The notes under the pieces are model-generated. The model was not told the origin of the DNA. It made no database searches and saw only the letters and a list, made by a program, of their open reading frames with translations. From Ferrovibrio sp964218355 (GTDB taxonomy: Bacteria; Pseudomonadota; Alphaproteobacteria; Ferrovibrionales; Ferrovibrionaceae): 64,000 nt of DNA. This document shows positions 7,934 to 15,924 of the stretch, piece after piece. The stretch is taken from contig NZ_CAXPMC010000014.1 of the NCBI RefSeq assembly GCF_964218355.1, positions 62,001 to 126,000 on the forward strand. Reading direction: 5' to 3'. A program made the translations under genes and the position numbers. Each line of letters starts with the position of its first letter. Position 1 is the stretch's first letter.

Positions 7934-9975
7934 GCCACGATGATCGCAAGCGCGCAATAGGCAAGGTGGTCTCAGTCGCGGCCGACCGCTTTGTCATCGA
8001 GATGCACGCTGGCACCGACAATTTCACGGTCGTTGGCTTCGACGACGTGCATTATGTAGCACGGCTGGGGTCATTTTTGATGATCCCGTCGCAGTCGGAA
8101 TATGTCGTGGTCGAGGTTGTTGGCCTGCGTGAGCGCGACGCGAGCATGCCGTCTGAGCGGGGGGATTTTGACCGGGCTAGTTCCGCTAAGTATCTGGATG
8201 TGGTGCCTGTCGGCATGCTGCCTATGCGTGGTGGCGCGTTCCGCTTCGGCGTGTCCATATTCCCATCCCTCTATGCAGACGCACTCTATGCGCTGGACGG
8301 CGAGCTGGACCGCATCTTCGAGACCGAGGCCGCCATCGAGCCGTCGGTCGGCTTGGAAGGGAGCCCCCGCGCTCTTCAAGGGGCTACGCGATACCGAGTT
8401 TTACCCATCGGAAAGTCTGTGGTGTTCGAGGATTATGACGTCAAAGTCCGCCTGAACGAGTTCTTCGGTGGCCACGTTGCCGTACTGGGTAACACTGGTA
8501 GCGGCAAGTCATGCACGGTTGCGTCGATCTTGCAGTCTCTTTTCGAAAAGCCGGACGAACATTACGCCCGCGGCGCGACTATTATCGTCTTCGACGTGAA
8601 TGGTGAGTATCACGAAGCACTTGCGCCCTTGGCAAGAAACGGCGGCATTGGCGTCCATCGCGCAATCCTTGATGGGACGACCGCCGGCTTTCGGATTCCG
8701 CACTGGTTCCTAGAAATGGCAGAATGGGAATTGCTTTTACAGGCGAGCGAGCGAACGCAACTTCCCGTCCTTCGGACCGCGCTGGGCCTGACAAGTCTCT
8801 TCCATGCCAACACGCCAGATGCTCTGGCGTTGCGCGAGCACTTTGTTGCCACTTGCATCATCGAGTGCTTTCGAGGTGCGGATGGTGACTCCCCTGTTTC
8901 AAAGTTCCAGCGCGTAGTTTCACTTCTTCAGAAGTATCCGACGAATGACCTAAATATGGCGCTTCTGAATCGCTTTCATCCAAATTTTCAGTACGGAAAT
9001 TTTTCGGGGAACAACCAATCGGCGTTTCTGGACGAAGTAAGGAAGAAGCTCCGAGAGGATTCACCCTTACCTGCGTACAATCGGACGCCATTCTCTTTTG
9101 ATGAGCTGCACGAGTGTCTCGACTTCGCCATCCTCTATGAGGAGGCTCACGGCAACCGACAAATCCGGGACTACTGCTCGTCCATGGTCACGCGACTCAG
9201 ATCTCTCCAGGAGCGGATGGAGTATGCGTTTCTACGTCACGAAGGTGCCGACATTGGTGTGGCTGCAAGCGAACAGGAGTTTTTGACCAATATTATGGGT
9301 CTGGAAAGGGTTGCTGGCGAAGCGTTCACCAAACGCAATCAGGTCATAGTTATAGACCTGAATTCCGTCGAAGATGAAATTGTCGAGCTGGTCAGTGCGG
9401 TCATCGCACGCATGCTTTTTCGGCTTCTTCGCCATGCGGAACCAAGAAACCGCTTCCCTATTCACCTGCTCCTCGAAGAGGCTCATAGGTATGTTGCCTC
9501 TACACCCTCCCGTTTTTCCATAGACGCGACCAAGATTTTCGAGCGCATCGCTAAGGAAGGGCGCAAGTACGGCATGTTCGTCCTCCTAGCGTCTCAACGC
9601 CCGAGCGAGCTGTCCAAGACGGTTCTCAGCCAGTGCTCCAACTTCCTGGTTCACCGTATCCAAAATCCTGACGATCTATCCCAAATTCGCCAGATGACCC
9701 CATTTATTTCAGAATCTGTCCTGAAGCGATTGCCGTCATTGCCTCGGCAACACGCGCTCGTGTTCGGAACGTCGGTTAATCTCCCGACGACATTCAAGGT
9801 GAGGGAGGCATCGCCGCGGCCGCGCAGCGACGATACTGCCGTGGTCGATTTGTGGTTCCACGAAGAAGGTCGAGCTGCAGGTATTCGCCACGCGCTCCGT
9901 CCGGCCGACGTCGCTGCTGAGACCGGAGGAGAGCTGACGGCAGCAAACGAAGCGTCTGATGATGACTTCTTCTGA
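7930..9975 (+). CDS. HerA-like ATPase (DUF87 family), defence-associated
   Basis: A 681-residue FtsK/HerA-type motor. The N-terminal ~110 residues look like a HAS-barrel (IGKVVSVAADRFVIEMHAG). Walker A is GNTGSGKS at about residue 190. IIVFDVNGEYHEAL follows, then a helical insertion, Walker B HLLLEEAHRYV, and KYGMFVLLASQRPSELSKT with sensor and arginine elements. HerA proteins form hexamers; in SIR2-HerA systems they assemble with the SIR2 subunits and control their activity. It overlaps both neighbours, the upstream gene by four bases and the downstream exonuclease by 17, so the three genes form one translational unit. Confidence 0.9.
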   Translation: MSHDDRKRAIGKVVSVAADRFVIEMHAGTDNFTVVGFDDVHYVARLGSFLMIPSQSEYVVVEVVGLRERDASMPSERGDFDRASSAKYLDVVPVGMLPMRGGAFRFGVSIFPSLYADALYALDGELDRIFETEAAIEPSVGLEGSPRALQGATRYRVLPIGKSVVFEDYDVKVRLNEFFGGHVAVLGNTGSGKSCTVASILQSLFEKPDEHYARGATIIVFDVNGEYHEALAPLARNGGIGVHRAILDGTTAGFRIPHWFLEMAEWELLLQASERTQLPVLRTALGLTSLFHANTPDALALREHFVATCIIECFRGADGDSPVSKFQRVVSLLQKYPTNDLNMALLNRFHPNFQYGNFSGNNQSAFLDEVRKKLREDSPLPAYNRTPFSFDELHECLDFAILYEEAHGNRQIRDYCSSMVTRLRSLQERMEYAFLRHEGADIGVAASEQEFLTNIMGLERVAGEAFTKRNQVIVIDLNSVEDEIVELVSAVIARMLFRLLRHAEPRNRFPIHLLLEEAHRYVASTPSRFSIDATKIFERIAKEGRKYGMFVLLASQRPSELSKTVLSQCSNFLVHRIQNPDDLSQIRQMTPFISESVLKRLPSLPRQHALVFGTSVNLPTTFKVREASPRPRSDDTAVVDLWFHEEGRAAGIRHALRPADVAAETGGELTAANEASDDDFF

Positions 9976-10855
9976 CGATCTGGAGACCCTGGCGCAGATA
10001 CTAGAGGCAACGGGCGATTACCGAATCATCCGACGTCTCAAGCCACGCCTTCGCACCACTCCGCCTCCTGGCACGCCTCTGCGCCTTGGCATGGTGGTCG
10101 ATGTGGAAACCACAGGACTCGATCCCCAGCGCGACGAGATCATCGAACTCGCCATGACGCCATTCAGCTATGGTCTGGACGGTGCTGTGTTCTCCGTGGG
10201 TGAAAGTTTCCAGGGCCTGCGCCAGCCAGACAAACCGATAGCACCAGAAATTACGGCAATCACTGGCATCACGAATGAGATGGTAGTAGGCCAGGTCATC
10301 GACCCCGCCGCGGTTGCGGAGTTCGCGGCACCTGCTTCGCTTGTTATCGCTCACAATGCAGCATTTGATCGCCGATTTCTTGAACGTTTTAGCGATGTGT
10401 TTTTGACCAAGCCATGGGCGTGCTCGCTTAGTCAAGTGGACTGGTTTGCAGAAGGGTTCGAGGGCACGAAACTTGCCTACCTCGCTCAGGCTGCTGGGTT
10501 CTTCTATGACCGCCACCGCGCAATCCATGACTGTCTTGCTACGATTGAGTTACTGGCGATGACGCTACCCCGGTCCGGCGATTCTGGTCTTAATCACCTC
10601 CTGAGCGGCGCTCGGGCCATCACGTGGCGCATCTGGGCGGAGAATTCACCTTTCGATCTCAAAGATATTCTCAAGGCGCGCGGATACCGCTGGAATGGCG
10701 AAGCTAACGCGCTGCCGCGAGCTTGGTATATCGACGTTCCGGACAATCAGCGTGACATCGAGATTCAGTTCTTGAAAAGTGAAATATATCGGTATGACGT
10801 AGATCTTCGGGTCCGACGGATCGATGCATATGACCGATTTTCAGATCGAGTTTGA
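9959..10855 (+). CDS. DnaQ-like 3'-5' exonuclease (DEDDh), third gene of the SIR2-HerA operon
   Basis: A 298-residue DEDDh exonuclease. ExoI is VVDVETTGLDPQRDEIIELA with the D-x-E pair; ExoII is LVIAHNAAFDRRFLERF; ExoIII is RHRAIHDCLATIELLA with the H-x4-D pair. The C-terminal third contains ILKARGYRWNGE and RAWYIDV, a small domain also seen in other bacterial DnaQ-type exonucleases. The catalytic set looks complete. It starts inside the end of the HerA frame (ATG 9959, or the next ATG at 9962) and ends the plus-strand operon. A nucleic-acid-processing or signal-degrading role in the defence system is inference. Confidence 0.85.
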   Translation: MMTSSDDLETLAQILEATGDYRIIRRLKPRLRTTPPPGTPLRLGMVVDVETTGLDPQRDEIIELAMTPFSYGLDGAVFSVGESFQGLRQPDKPIAPEITAITGITNEMVVGQVIDPAAVAEFAAPASLVIAHNAAFDRRFLERFSDVFLTKPWACSLSQVDWFAEGFEGTKLAYLAQAAGFFYDRHRAIHDCLATIELLAMTLPRSGDSGLNHLLSGARAITWRIWAENSPFDLKDILKARGYRWNGEANALPRAWYIDVPDNQRDIEIQFLKSEIYRYDVDLRVRRIDAYDRFSDRV

Positions 10856-11000
10856 ACAACCCGATCCGAACCGAGGCCGACAGCCTCATGGGCTTGGGGA
10901 AGTGACCCAGTGGATTTGTCATCTTCGAGCATAGCTAATAGATTTCCGAGCAAGCGGCTCTGCAAGGAGATGAGCCTGATCGCTGCCAAGCCAATGCCTT

Positions 11001-11849
11001 TCATTCGTCCGCGCCGTCCATCTTTGGTGGGAAATTCGCACTGAAGGGTAGAGGTCTCTGACGAAGCTCGTCTCCAGCCAATGTAACCCCTGGCAGCATC
11101 GGCTGAATGAATTTAGCCATACCCTGCCCTACCTCTCGATTCCAATACGATGCAAGCCATCTAAGCTTTTCGTAAACATCCGGCTGGTCAATGGTGCTGT
11201 CGATTTGCGCCTGTATTGCTTCCCTAATCACTGTGCCACGTTGATACAGCGGATGCTCTTCCAGCATTCCGCCCTGACGGCTAAAGATACCTAATTCACA
11301 AAAGATGTTTAGGAACCAAACTCCATCGCGATCGCGTAGGAGACGGCTGCTTCTATAGGTACCCCAGATTTCGTGCTGCGTTGCATACTGATTTGCCGCC
11401 GATAATGCCGTCGCTCCAAGAACGATGCGGGGCACCGCTGCTATTGTTGACTCAAGCCTATACGCTTCATTTACGCCAAGGCCGAAGACGACGTCGCCGT
11501 CATGGTGAATTCCACCGACCGTAACACCGCCTCGAACAACCACACCGATTTCTAGAAGGTTGATTGCCAGATCGGACAATGAGAAAAGCACATGCCAGAG
11601 TCCATCCGCTGTATTTGTAGCGGAGATAATTAAACTGTCTGAGAAGTTCTGCGCCTTAAAATCTGTATTGCTTTCGGTTGGCGCCGCAAAAGCATGAACA
11701 TTTTGCAGTACACCAAAGATTCTCTCTCTGAGAGTCGGATCACCATCCGCCCTTTTCACCAGAGCGCCAAAGCCAAGAATATCTACAAAGGCGACAACAC
11801 GCTGCAGATATTTCAGCTGTCGCACGGCCTCATTGACAAAAGCTGCCAT
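11001..11849 (-). CDS. Class III nucleotide cyclase-like protein
   Basis: A 282-residue protein resembling the class III nucleotidyl cyclase fold. Near residue 20, VVAFVDILGFGALV places an aspartate at the first metal-binding position. About 50 residues later QNFSDSLIISAT gives a second aspartate on the expected hairpin. Then VVRGGVTVGG and DVVFGLGVNEAYRLES mirror the VRIGIHTG and FGxxVNxAARLE strands of cyclases. The usual GD of the second metal site is SD here, so the protein is divergent. A membrane-protein gene lies 53 bases upstream on the same strand. Pycsar systems pair a cyclase with a membrane effector, so this could be a relative. No nucleotide product can be predicted, and the assignment is tentative. 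Confidence 0.5.
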   Translation of the reverse strand: MAAFVNEAVRQLKYLQRVVAFVDILGFGALVKRADGDPTLRERIFGVLQNVHAFAAPTESNTDFKAQNFSDSLIISATNTADGLWHVLFSLSDLAINLLEIGVVVRGGVTVGGIHHDGDVVFGLGVNEAYRLESTIAAVPRIVLGATALSAANQYATQHEIWGTYRSSRLLRDRDGVWFLNIFCELGIFSRQGGMLEEHPLYQRGTVIREAIQAQIDSTIDQPDVYEKLRWLASYWNREVGQGMAKFIQPMLPGVTLAGDELRQRPLPFSANFPPKMDGADE

Positions 11850-11902
11850 ATTGGGCCGCCTTCATTTTTTATTCCCGTTCTGATACATATATGCGCCGTC
11901 GA

Positions 11903-12493
11903 CTATTCGCGGTCCTTCATTAGGAAATGTTCAGGGTCCGGCTTCCCCTTTTCACCTAATGCATTTTCGCAGTCTTCTCCCAGGCGGTAGCCCGCAATTG
12001 TTGTATGCTTCCTGTACACTGCTTCGCAAACAACGTGCTTAATCGTGCTTTCACGCTCTCGAATCAAATATAGCGGTGGCAGAATCAAATAGAAAACGTG
12101 CGTAGCCACCATAAGCCAGAAGATTCCCTGTACAGCTGATGGGAGCGCTTCGTCCACCATGCGAGCAACCTTATATTTTTCAATAAACTTCAAATACCAT
12201 TGCTTCGACGATGGCTGCACAATGGCTTGCTTCATTAGCTTGCGGAAGTATGCAACAACGCCTAACGTGGTGGCACTAAATGGGATGAGCTGCGCACACA
12301 ACGCCAGCACAGACATATAAAATCCGAGTAACCCTGGCGCTTCACCCGCGCTGCCCATGCCAGTTAAACAGGCCAGCGCGACAGCCGCATAGCCGGCTAA
12401 AATATAGCGGCTGATGACAAACAAAGTGTCCCAGGCAGATGGCCAGTCAATTGAATTCTGGTCATCAATTTTCATTTTCACAGAGTCATTCAC
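11903..12493 (-). CDS. Three-TM membrane protein of unknown function
   Basis: A 196-residue protein. Hydrophobic segments lie near residues 24-46 (LFVISRYILAGYAAVALACL), 53-88 and 118-142 (VQGIFWLMVATHVFYLILPP), with a charged stretch between the second and third (KQWYLKFIEKYKVARMVDEA) and a soluble C-terminus containing two cysteines. I do not recognise a family. A GAGGG-like site precedes the ATG at 12493. It sits between hxsA (90 bases upstream) and the cyclase-like gene (53 bases downstream), all on the minus strand. It could be a membrane effector for that gene or an unrelated island gene. Confidence 0.55.
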   Translation of the reverse strand: MNDSVKMKIDDQNSIDWPSAWDTLFVISRYILAGYAAVALACLTGMGSAGEAPGLLGFYMSVLALCAQLIPFSATTLGVVAYFRKLMKQAIVQPSSKQWYLKFIEKYKVARMVDEALPSAVQGIFWLMVATHVFYLILPPLYLIRERESTIKHVVCEAVYRKHTTIAGYRLGEDCENALGEKGKPDPEHFLMKDRE

Positions 12494-12582
12494 CGCCCGC
12501 CCTCACATATAGCATCAATCACAGTACTAGAAACTCTCCGTGGGTTTTCCATTCTTTCTCCTACGGGCGGCATTCTCCGCTG

Positions 12583-13179
12583 CTATTGCACTCCGAGCCG
12601 ATCCAACGTGGATGCATCAAGATGACCACTAACAGCTAAACCTGCGTCTGATTGATACTTGCGCAGTGCCTCCTGCGTCTTCCGCCCTATCAATCCATCT
12701 GCTGGTCCCGGGTCGTAGCCTTTAAGAATTAGAGCCAGCTGCACGCGGCGCACAATATCCTTCAGTTCAGTTTGCCCGAGACGACTGACCGTAGGCGGAA
12801 GCGGCGTCGCGGCCGGCGCCTGGTAGGCCGGCGATTTGTACGAGGAGTTTGGCGGCGGCGATGCGGGCGGCGGCGCGCTTGGCGTCGGTATCGTGTAGGC
12901 AGGTGGTGAGTAGCCGCCGCTACTCGATGAGTAGTGCGAGCGATGAGAACTGTGTGAGCGATGCGAGCTGTGACTTCTATGGCTACGATGAGCGGCAAGC
13001 TGTAGTGCATTTTTGAAACGAGCCGGATCGGCCCAGTACACGAAGCTCTGCTCTGCCTGTGTGCCTGTTTCTAAGCCAAGGCCTTTGTTGCTCTGAATAG
13101 GTGACGCGGTAGCTCCATTCTGTATAGCAAATGGGCTCGCAGCCCCCAACAGCCAGGCAAGGCGGTGCAGCCAGTTCAT
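12583..13179 (-). CDS. hxsA: His-Xaa-Ser repeat protein HxsA, radical-SAM substrate candidate
   Basis: A 198-residue protein with a hydrophobic, signal-like N-terminus (MNWLHRLAWLLGAASPFA). Residues about 63-85 are a His-x-Ser repeat tract of HRS, HSS and HYS units. A Pro/Ser/Tyr-rich linker follows. The C-terminal ~60 residues form a peptidoglycan-binding-1-like domain (KGYDPGPADGLIGRKTQEAL, then KYQSDAGLAVSG). This is the architecture of HxsA in the His-Xaa-Ser system, where two radical SAM proteins are thought to modify the repeat. The start overlaps the end of hxsC by four bases. The modification chemistry cannot be read from the sequence. Confidence 0.88.
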   Translation of the reverse strand: MNWLHRLAWLLGAASPFAIQNGATASPIQSNKGLGLETGTQAEQSFVYWADPARFKNALQLAAHRSHRSHSSHRSHSSHRSHYSSSSGGYSPPAYTIPTPSAPPPASPPPNSSYKSPAYQAPAATPLPPTVSRLGQTELKDIVRRVQLALILKGYDPGPADGLIGRKTQEALRKYQSDAGLAVSGHLDASTLDRLGVQ

Positions 13180-14327
13180 GCGGCATGCTCCTCATTGACA
13201 ATTGGACGTACCGCCCTGCTGCGCCAAGCCGGCCCTGCCGACACAAAGAATCCGGCGCACTTGCCCATGACGAGACAGCCTTCGCAATCCGCTGCGTAGA
13301 CATTCTTCCAGTCAGAAATTGACTGCTCGGCGAAAGGCCAAAGTTGTGTTGGCAGCACACAAAGCGGCAAATTGTAGATCGAAGTCGTGATCCCACGGTT
13401 ATGCAGATGAAAGACCGTTTCCTTCAGCTTGGACATATAGTCAGCAGGATCGATCCAGATCTGGTCGCGGTTTCGCTTGGCGAAGCCCATAGGCTCAAGG
13501 CCCATCAGTGCCACATGCTCGACAAATGGCAGCCGGCGGTAAATGAACGACGCCAGCTTCGGCAACCGACCAACGGTCATCCTATGAAGCACAACACGAA
13601 GTTCAACACGAGCCCCGAGACGGCCGAGTTGATATAGGCCATCCAGTGTTTCCTTGAAGCCGCCAGGCGCTCTGACGACCTCATCATGCAGGTCGGCTAC
13701 ATCGGCATAGAGTGGAACCGCCCAAACCACATGCTGCAGCCGACGCCCAGCCACCTGAGTGGCGAGGGCAGGGTTACCCAATGCACGCCCGTTTGATAGA
13801 ATATGAAGCACCGTCTCAGGAATATGTCGGCCAGAATGGTCAATCAGGTGGCCGAGCCGATCTCCAAGCAGCGTCGGTTCACCTCCTGATACCCCAAGCT
13901 GTACTTCATCTCGATCGACCAGCTCTATCGTGCGCTCCAGTTCGCGCACTCGCCAAGAATCATCCTCATTCCTGGGCGGTTGTGAGCACATGACACAGTC
14001 GCTATTACACTGTTCAGTCGCAAAGAGAGTATTTGCTTTGGAGCCGCGTCGATAAAGAACCGAGACGAGCGATGAATTCTGTCGAAGGCGAATGACGTCG
14101 CCCGGCTTTATGGCTCCTTCGTCTCGGATTCGGTTTATGCTGATGCCTGCGCCATTGTCAAAATTAATGGAGCCTGCTGCGCCAGGTACCCAGCTTTCCC
14201 AAATCAGAGAACTCTCGAGACTGTATTGACCTTTCATGGCCTCCGCGGCCGTCAACACCTTGAGGATACTGATCCCGTCTACACCATGGACAACCGCATG
14301 GGTATGAAGGCCAATCGCGCGATTCAT
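13176..14327 (-). CDS. hxsC: His-Xaa-Ser system radical SAM maturase HxsC
   Basis: A 383-residue radical SAM enzyme. The cluster-binding motif is C-x3-C-x2-C in TEQCNSDCVMCSQ near residue 107. The SAM-binding GGE follows in LGVSGGEPTLLGD. Near the C-terminus DCEGCLVMGKCAGFF supplies three cysteines of the kind that bind an auxiliary cluster. A non-SAM N-terminal region of about 95 residues is typical for HxsC. It overlaps hxsB by four bases upstream and hxsA by four bases downstream, so all three are translationally coupled. Its expected partner protein is the repeat tract of HxsA. Confidence 0.88.
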   Translation of the reverse strand: MNRAIGLHTHAVVHGVDGISILKVLTAAEAMKGQYSLESSLIWESWVPGAAGSINFDNGAGISINRIRDEGAIKPGDVIRLRQNSSLVSVLYRRGSKANTLFATEQCNSDCVMCSQPPRNEDDSWRVRELERTIELVDRDEVQLGVSGGEPTLLGDRLGHLIDHSGRHIPETVLHILSNGRALGNPALATQVAGRRLQHVVWAVPLYADVADLHDEVVRAPGGFKETLDGLYQLGRLGARVELRVVLHRMTVGRLPKLASFIYRRLPFVEHVALMGLEPMGFAKRNRDQIWIDPADYMSKLKETVFHLHNRGITTSIYNLPLCVLPTQLWPFAEQSISDWKNVYAADCEGCLVMGKCAGFFVSAGPAWRSRAVRPIVNEEHAA

Positions 14328-15769
14328 TGGTCAATCCAACCGCAATAAGGTACGGACTCGCGGGGCTTCTGCATGGCCCAGGAGACAAATGTGCGCATTG
14401 TCTCTGCATCAGCCGTCGCAATTCGGCGAAACAGTGATTGAAAAATGTGGGTATGCTTTTGGCAGAATTCCGTACCGCTGCGATTTGCCGCCGGGTCACC
14501 GTGTATCGTTGCATGATAGACGGGATCTGACCCGCAATATGGGACGAAGGCGCAGTTCCTACAGCCGGGTAGATGCTCAGAAACTGCGCCAGTTGCCAGC
14601 CAGCGCATGGCTTCAGAAGACATCAGCACGTCGAACGGATCCGAGACTTTCCCCATTGCGAAGCGATCGTCCCCCGTCTCAGCTGCCATGCGCGCCTCAT
14701 CGGCAGGGAAAACTCGCCCATCATAATTATACACCAGAACCCCGAGACCTGCTCCAGCCGGTGAGCGCAGATCGAGATAACCTGAGTGGAATGGTGTCAA
14801 GATGTGCCGTAGCAAGATCGCTGTGTAGGTTTCTTCGAAGGGCTCGCCCGCGGCATTAAGGTCAAGGATGTAGTTAAGCGCCTGATCATAGAAACGAAGA
14901 TAGTCGGCCATATCATAGCCAATCGCCTTGCGTGTCTTCGTTGCAAAGCCGTAAGGACTGATTGGCCTTAGAAATATCGTTGGAAATCCCAGATCCCGGT
15001 ATTGATTGATCAGACCTTCCGGATTTCTCAAAGCGGCGCGGGTGATGGTTGGCAACGCGCTCACGCCTTCAGGTCCAAGAATTTTCCGTGTGTTTTCTAC
15101 AGCGGAGACGGTCCTTTCCCAGGCATCCCGCCCTGGGTTGGGCCGGTTCATGTTGTGCAGTTCCGGCGGCCCATCAATTGAAGTCGAGATCCGGATTTCA
15201 TGATCGCGACAGAATATTAGATCTTCATCAGAAAGATGATGAAGAGTGGAAACCATCGCAAAGCTGAGTTTCCGCCCCTCTGTCTCGTTCCGCTGTTTCG
15301 CTCGCTCGACGATATATCGCACCAGATCAAATCTGATGGACGGTTCTCCACCCTGGAATTCAATTGTCAGGGTTTGAGACGGCGATTCGAAGACCCGCTC
15401 TATGGCGAGGGTCGCGTCTTCGTATGACATATCGTGCTTGCCAGAATGGATGCTGGCTCTAGAGACTTGGCAGTATTGGCAACTATGGTCGCAGCGCAAT
15501 GTCACGACGAAAATGTGAAGCGACGGCCCCTCCAATAGGAAGGCCTTTCGCGTATTGAACGCGGCTTTCTCCAGCTGGCTCCACTGGCGCTCCGAATCCT
15601 CAGCGAGCAGGCTTCGAGCCTCAAGATCACGCCGTCGGTCGAGCGACATTGTGTCCGGGGCCAATTTGTAAGCCTCGAACTCATCAGCTGAGAGAATCGC
15701 GTAGTCGCCCAAGTCATTACTTAGGAGCACCTGGGCACCACCTGCGTCGAGCGCTGTCGACCTGATCAC
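14324..15769 (-). CDS. hxsB: His-Xaa-Ser system radical SAM maturase HxsB
   Basis: A radical SAM/SPASM enzyme of about 481 residues. The 4Fe-4S motif is TLRCDHSCQYCQVSRAS near residue 95, and EFQGGEPSIRFD carries the GGE SAM contact. The C-terminal SPASM-like cysteines are in LPGCRNCAFVPYCGSD and later SGTEFCQKH. It matches HxsB in length and in pairing with HxsC. I placed the start at GTG 15769 because GGGAGGGG lies about five bases upstream; the frame can also begin at TTG 15784. The gene is first in the operon here. The usual upstream partner hxsD is absent, and an integrase gene ends 155 bases upstream. Confidence 0.85.
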   Translation of the reverse strand: MIRSTALDAGGAQVLLSNDLGDYAILSADEFEAYKLAPDTMSLDRRRDLEARSLLAEDSERQWSQLEKAAFNTRKAFLLEGPSLHIFVVTLRCDHSCQYCQVSRASIHSGKHDMSYEDATLAIERVFESPSQTLTIEFQGGEPSIRFDLVRYIVERAKQRNETEGRKLSFAMVSTLHHLSDEDLIFCRDHEIRISTSIDGPPELHNMNRPNPGRDAWERTVSAVENTRKILGPEGVSALPTITRAALRNPEGLINQYRDLGFPTIFLRPISPYGFATKTRKAIGYDMADYLRFYDQALNYILDLNAAGEPFEETYTAILLRHILTPFHSGYLDLRSPAGAGLGVLVYNYDGRVFPADEARMAAETGDDRFAMGKVSDPFDVLMSSEAMRWLATGAVSEHLPGCRNCAFVPYCGSDPVYHATIHGDPAANRSGTEFCQKHTHIFQSLFRRIATADAETMRTFVSWAMQKPRESVPYCGWIDQ

Positions 15770-15924
15770 TGCCACCCCTCCCAATGCTATCGTAGCTTGG
15801 GCGAGCTTGGCTCATCAACGAGTAGTGCTCCCGGCGGCCCCACTTGAACGCCACCGACAATTACCCTTGTATGGTGGAATACAGGATTATTCAGAGACTC
15901 TGGAAAGGTACTATTGAATTCGGA

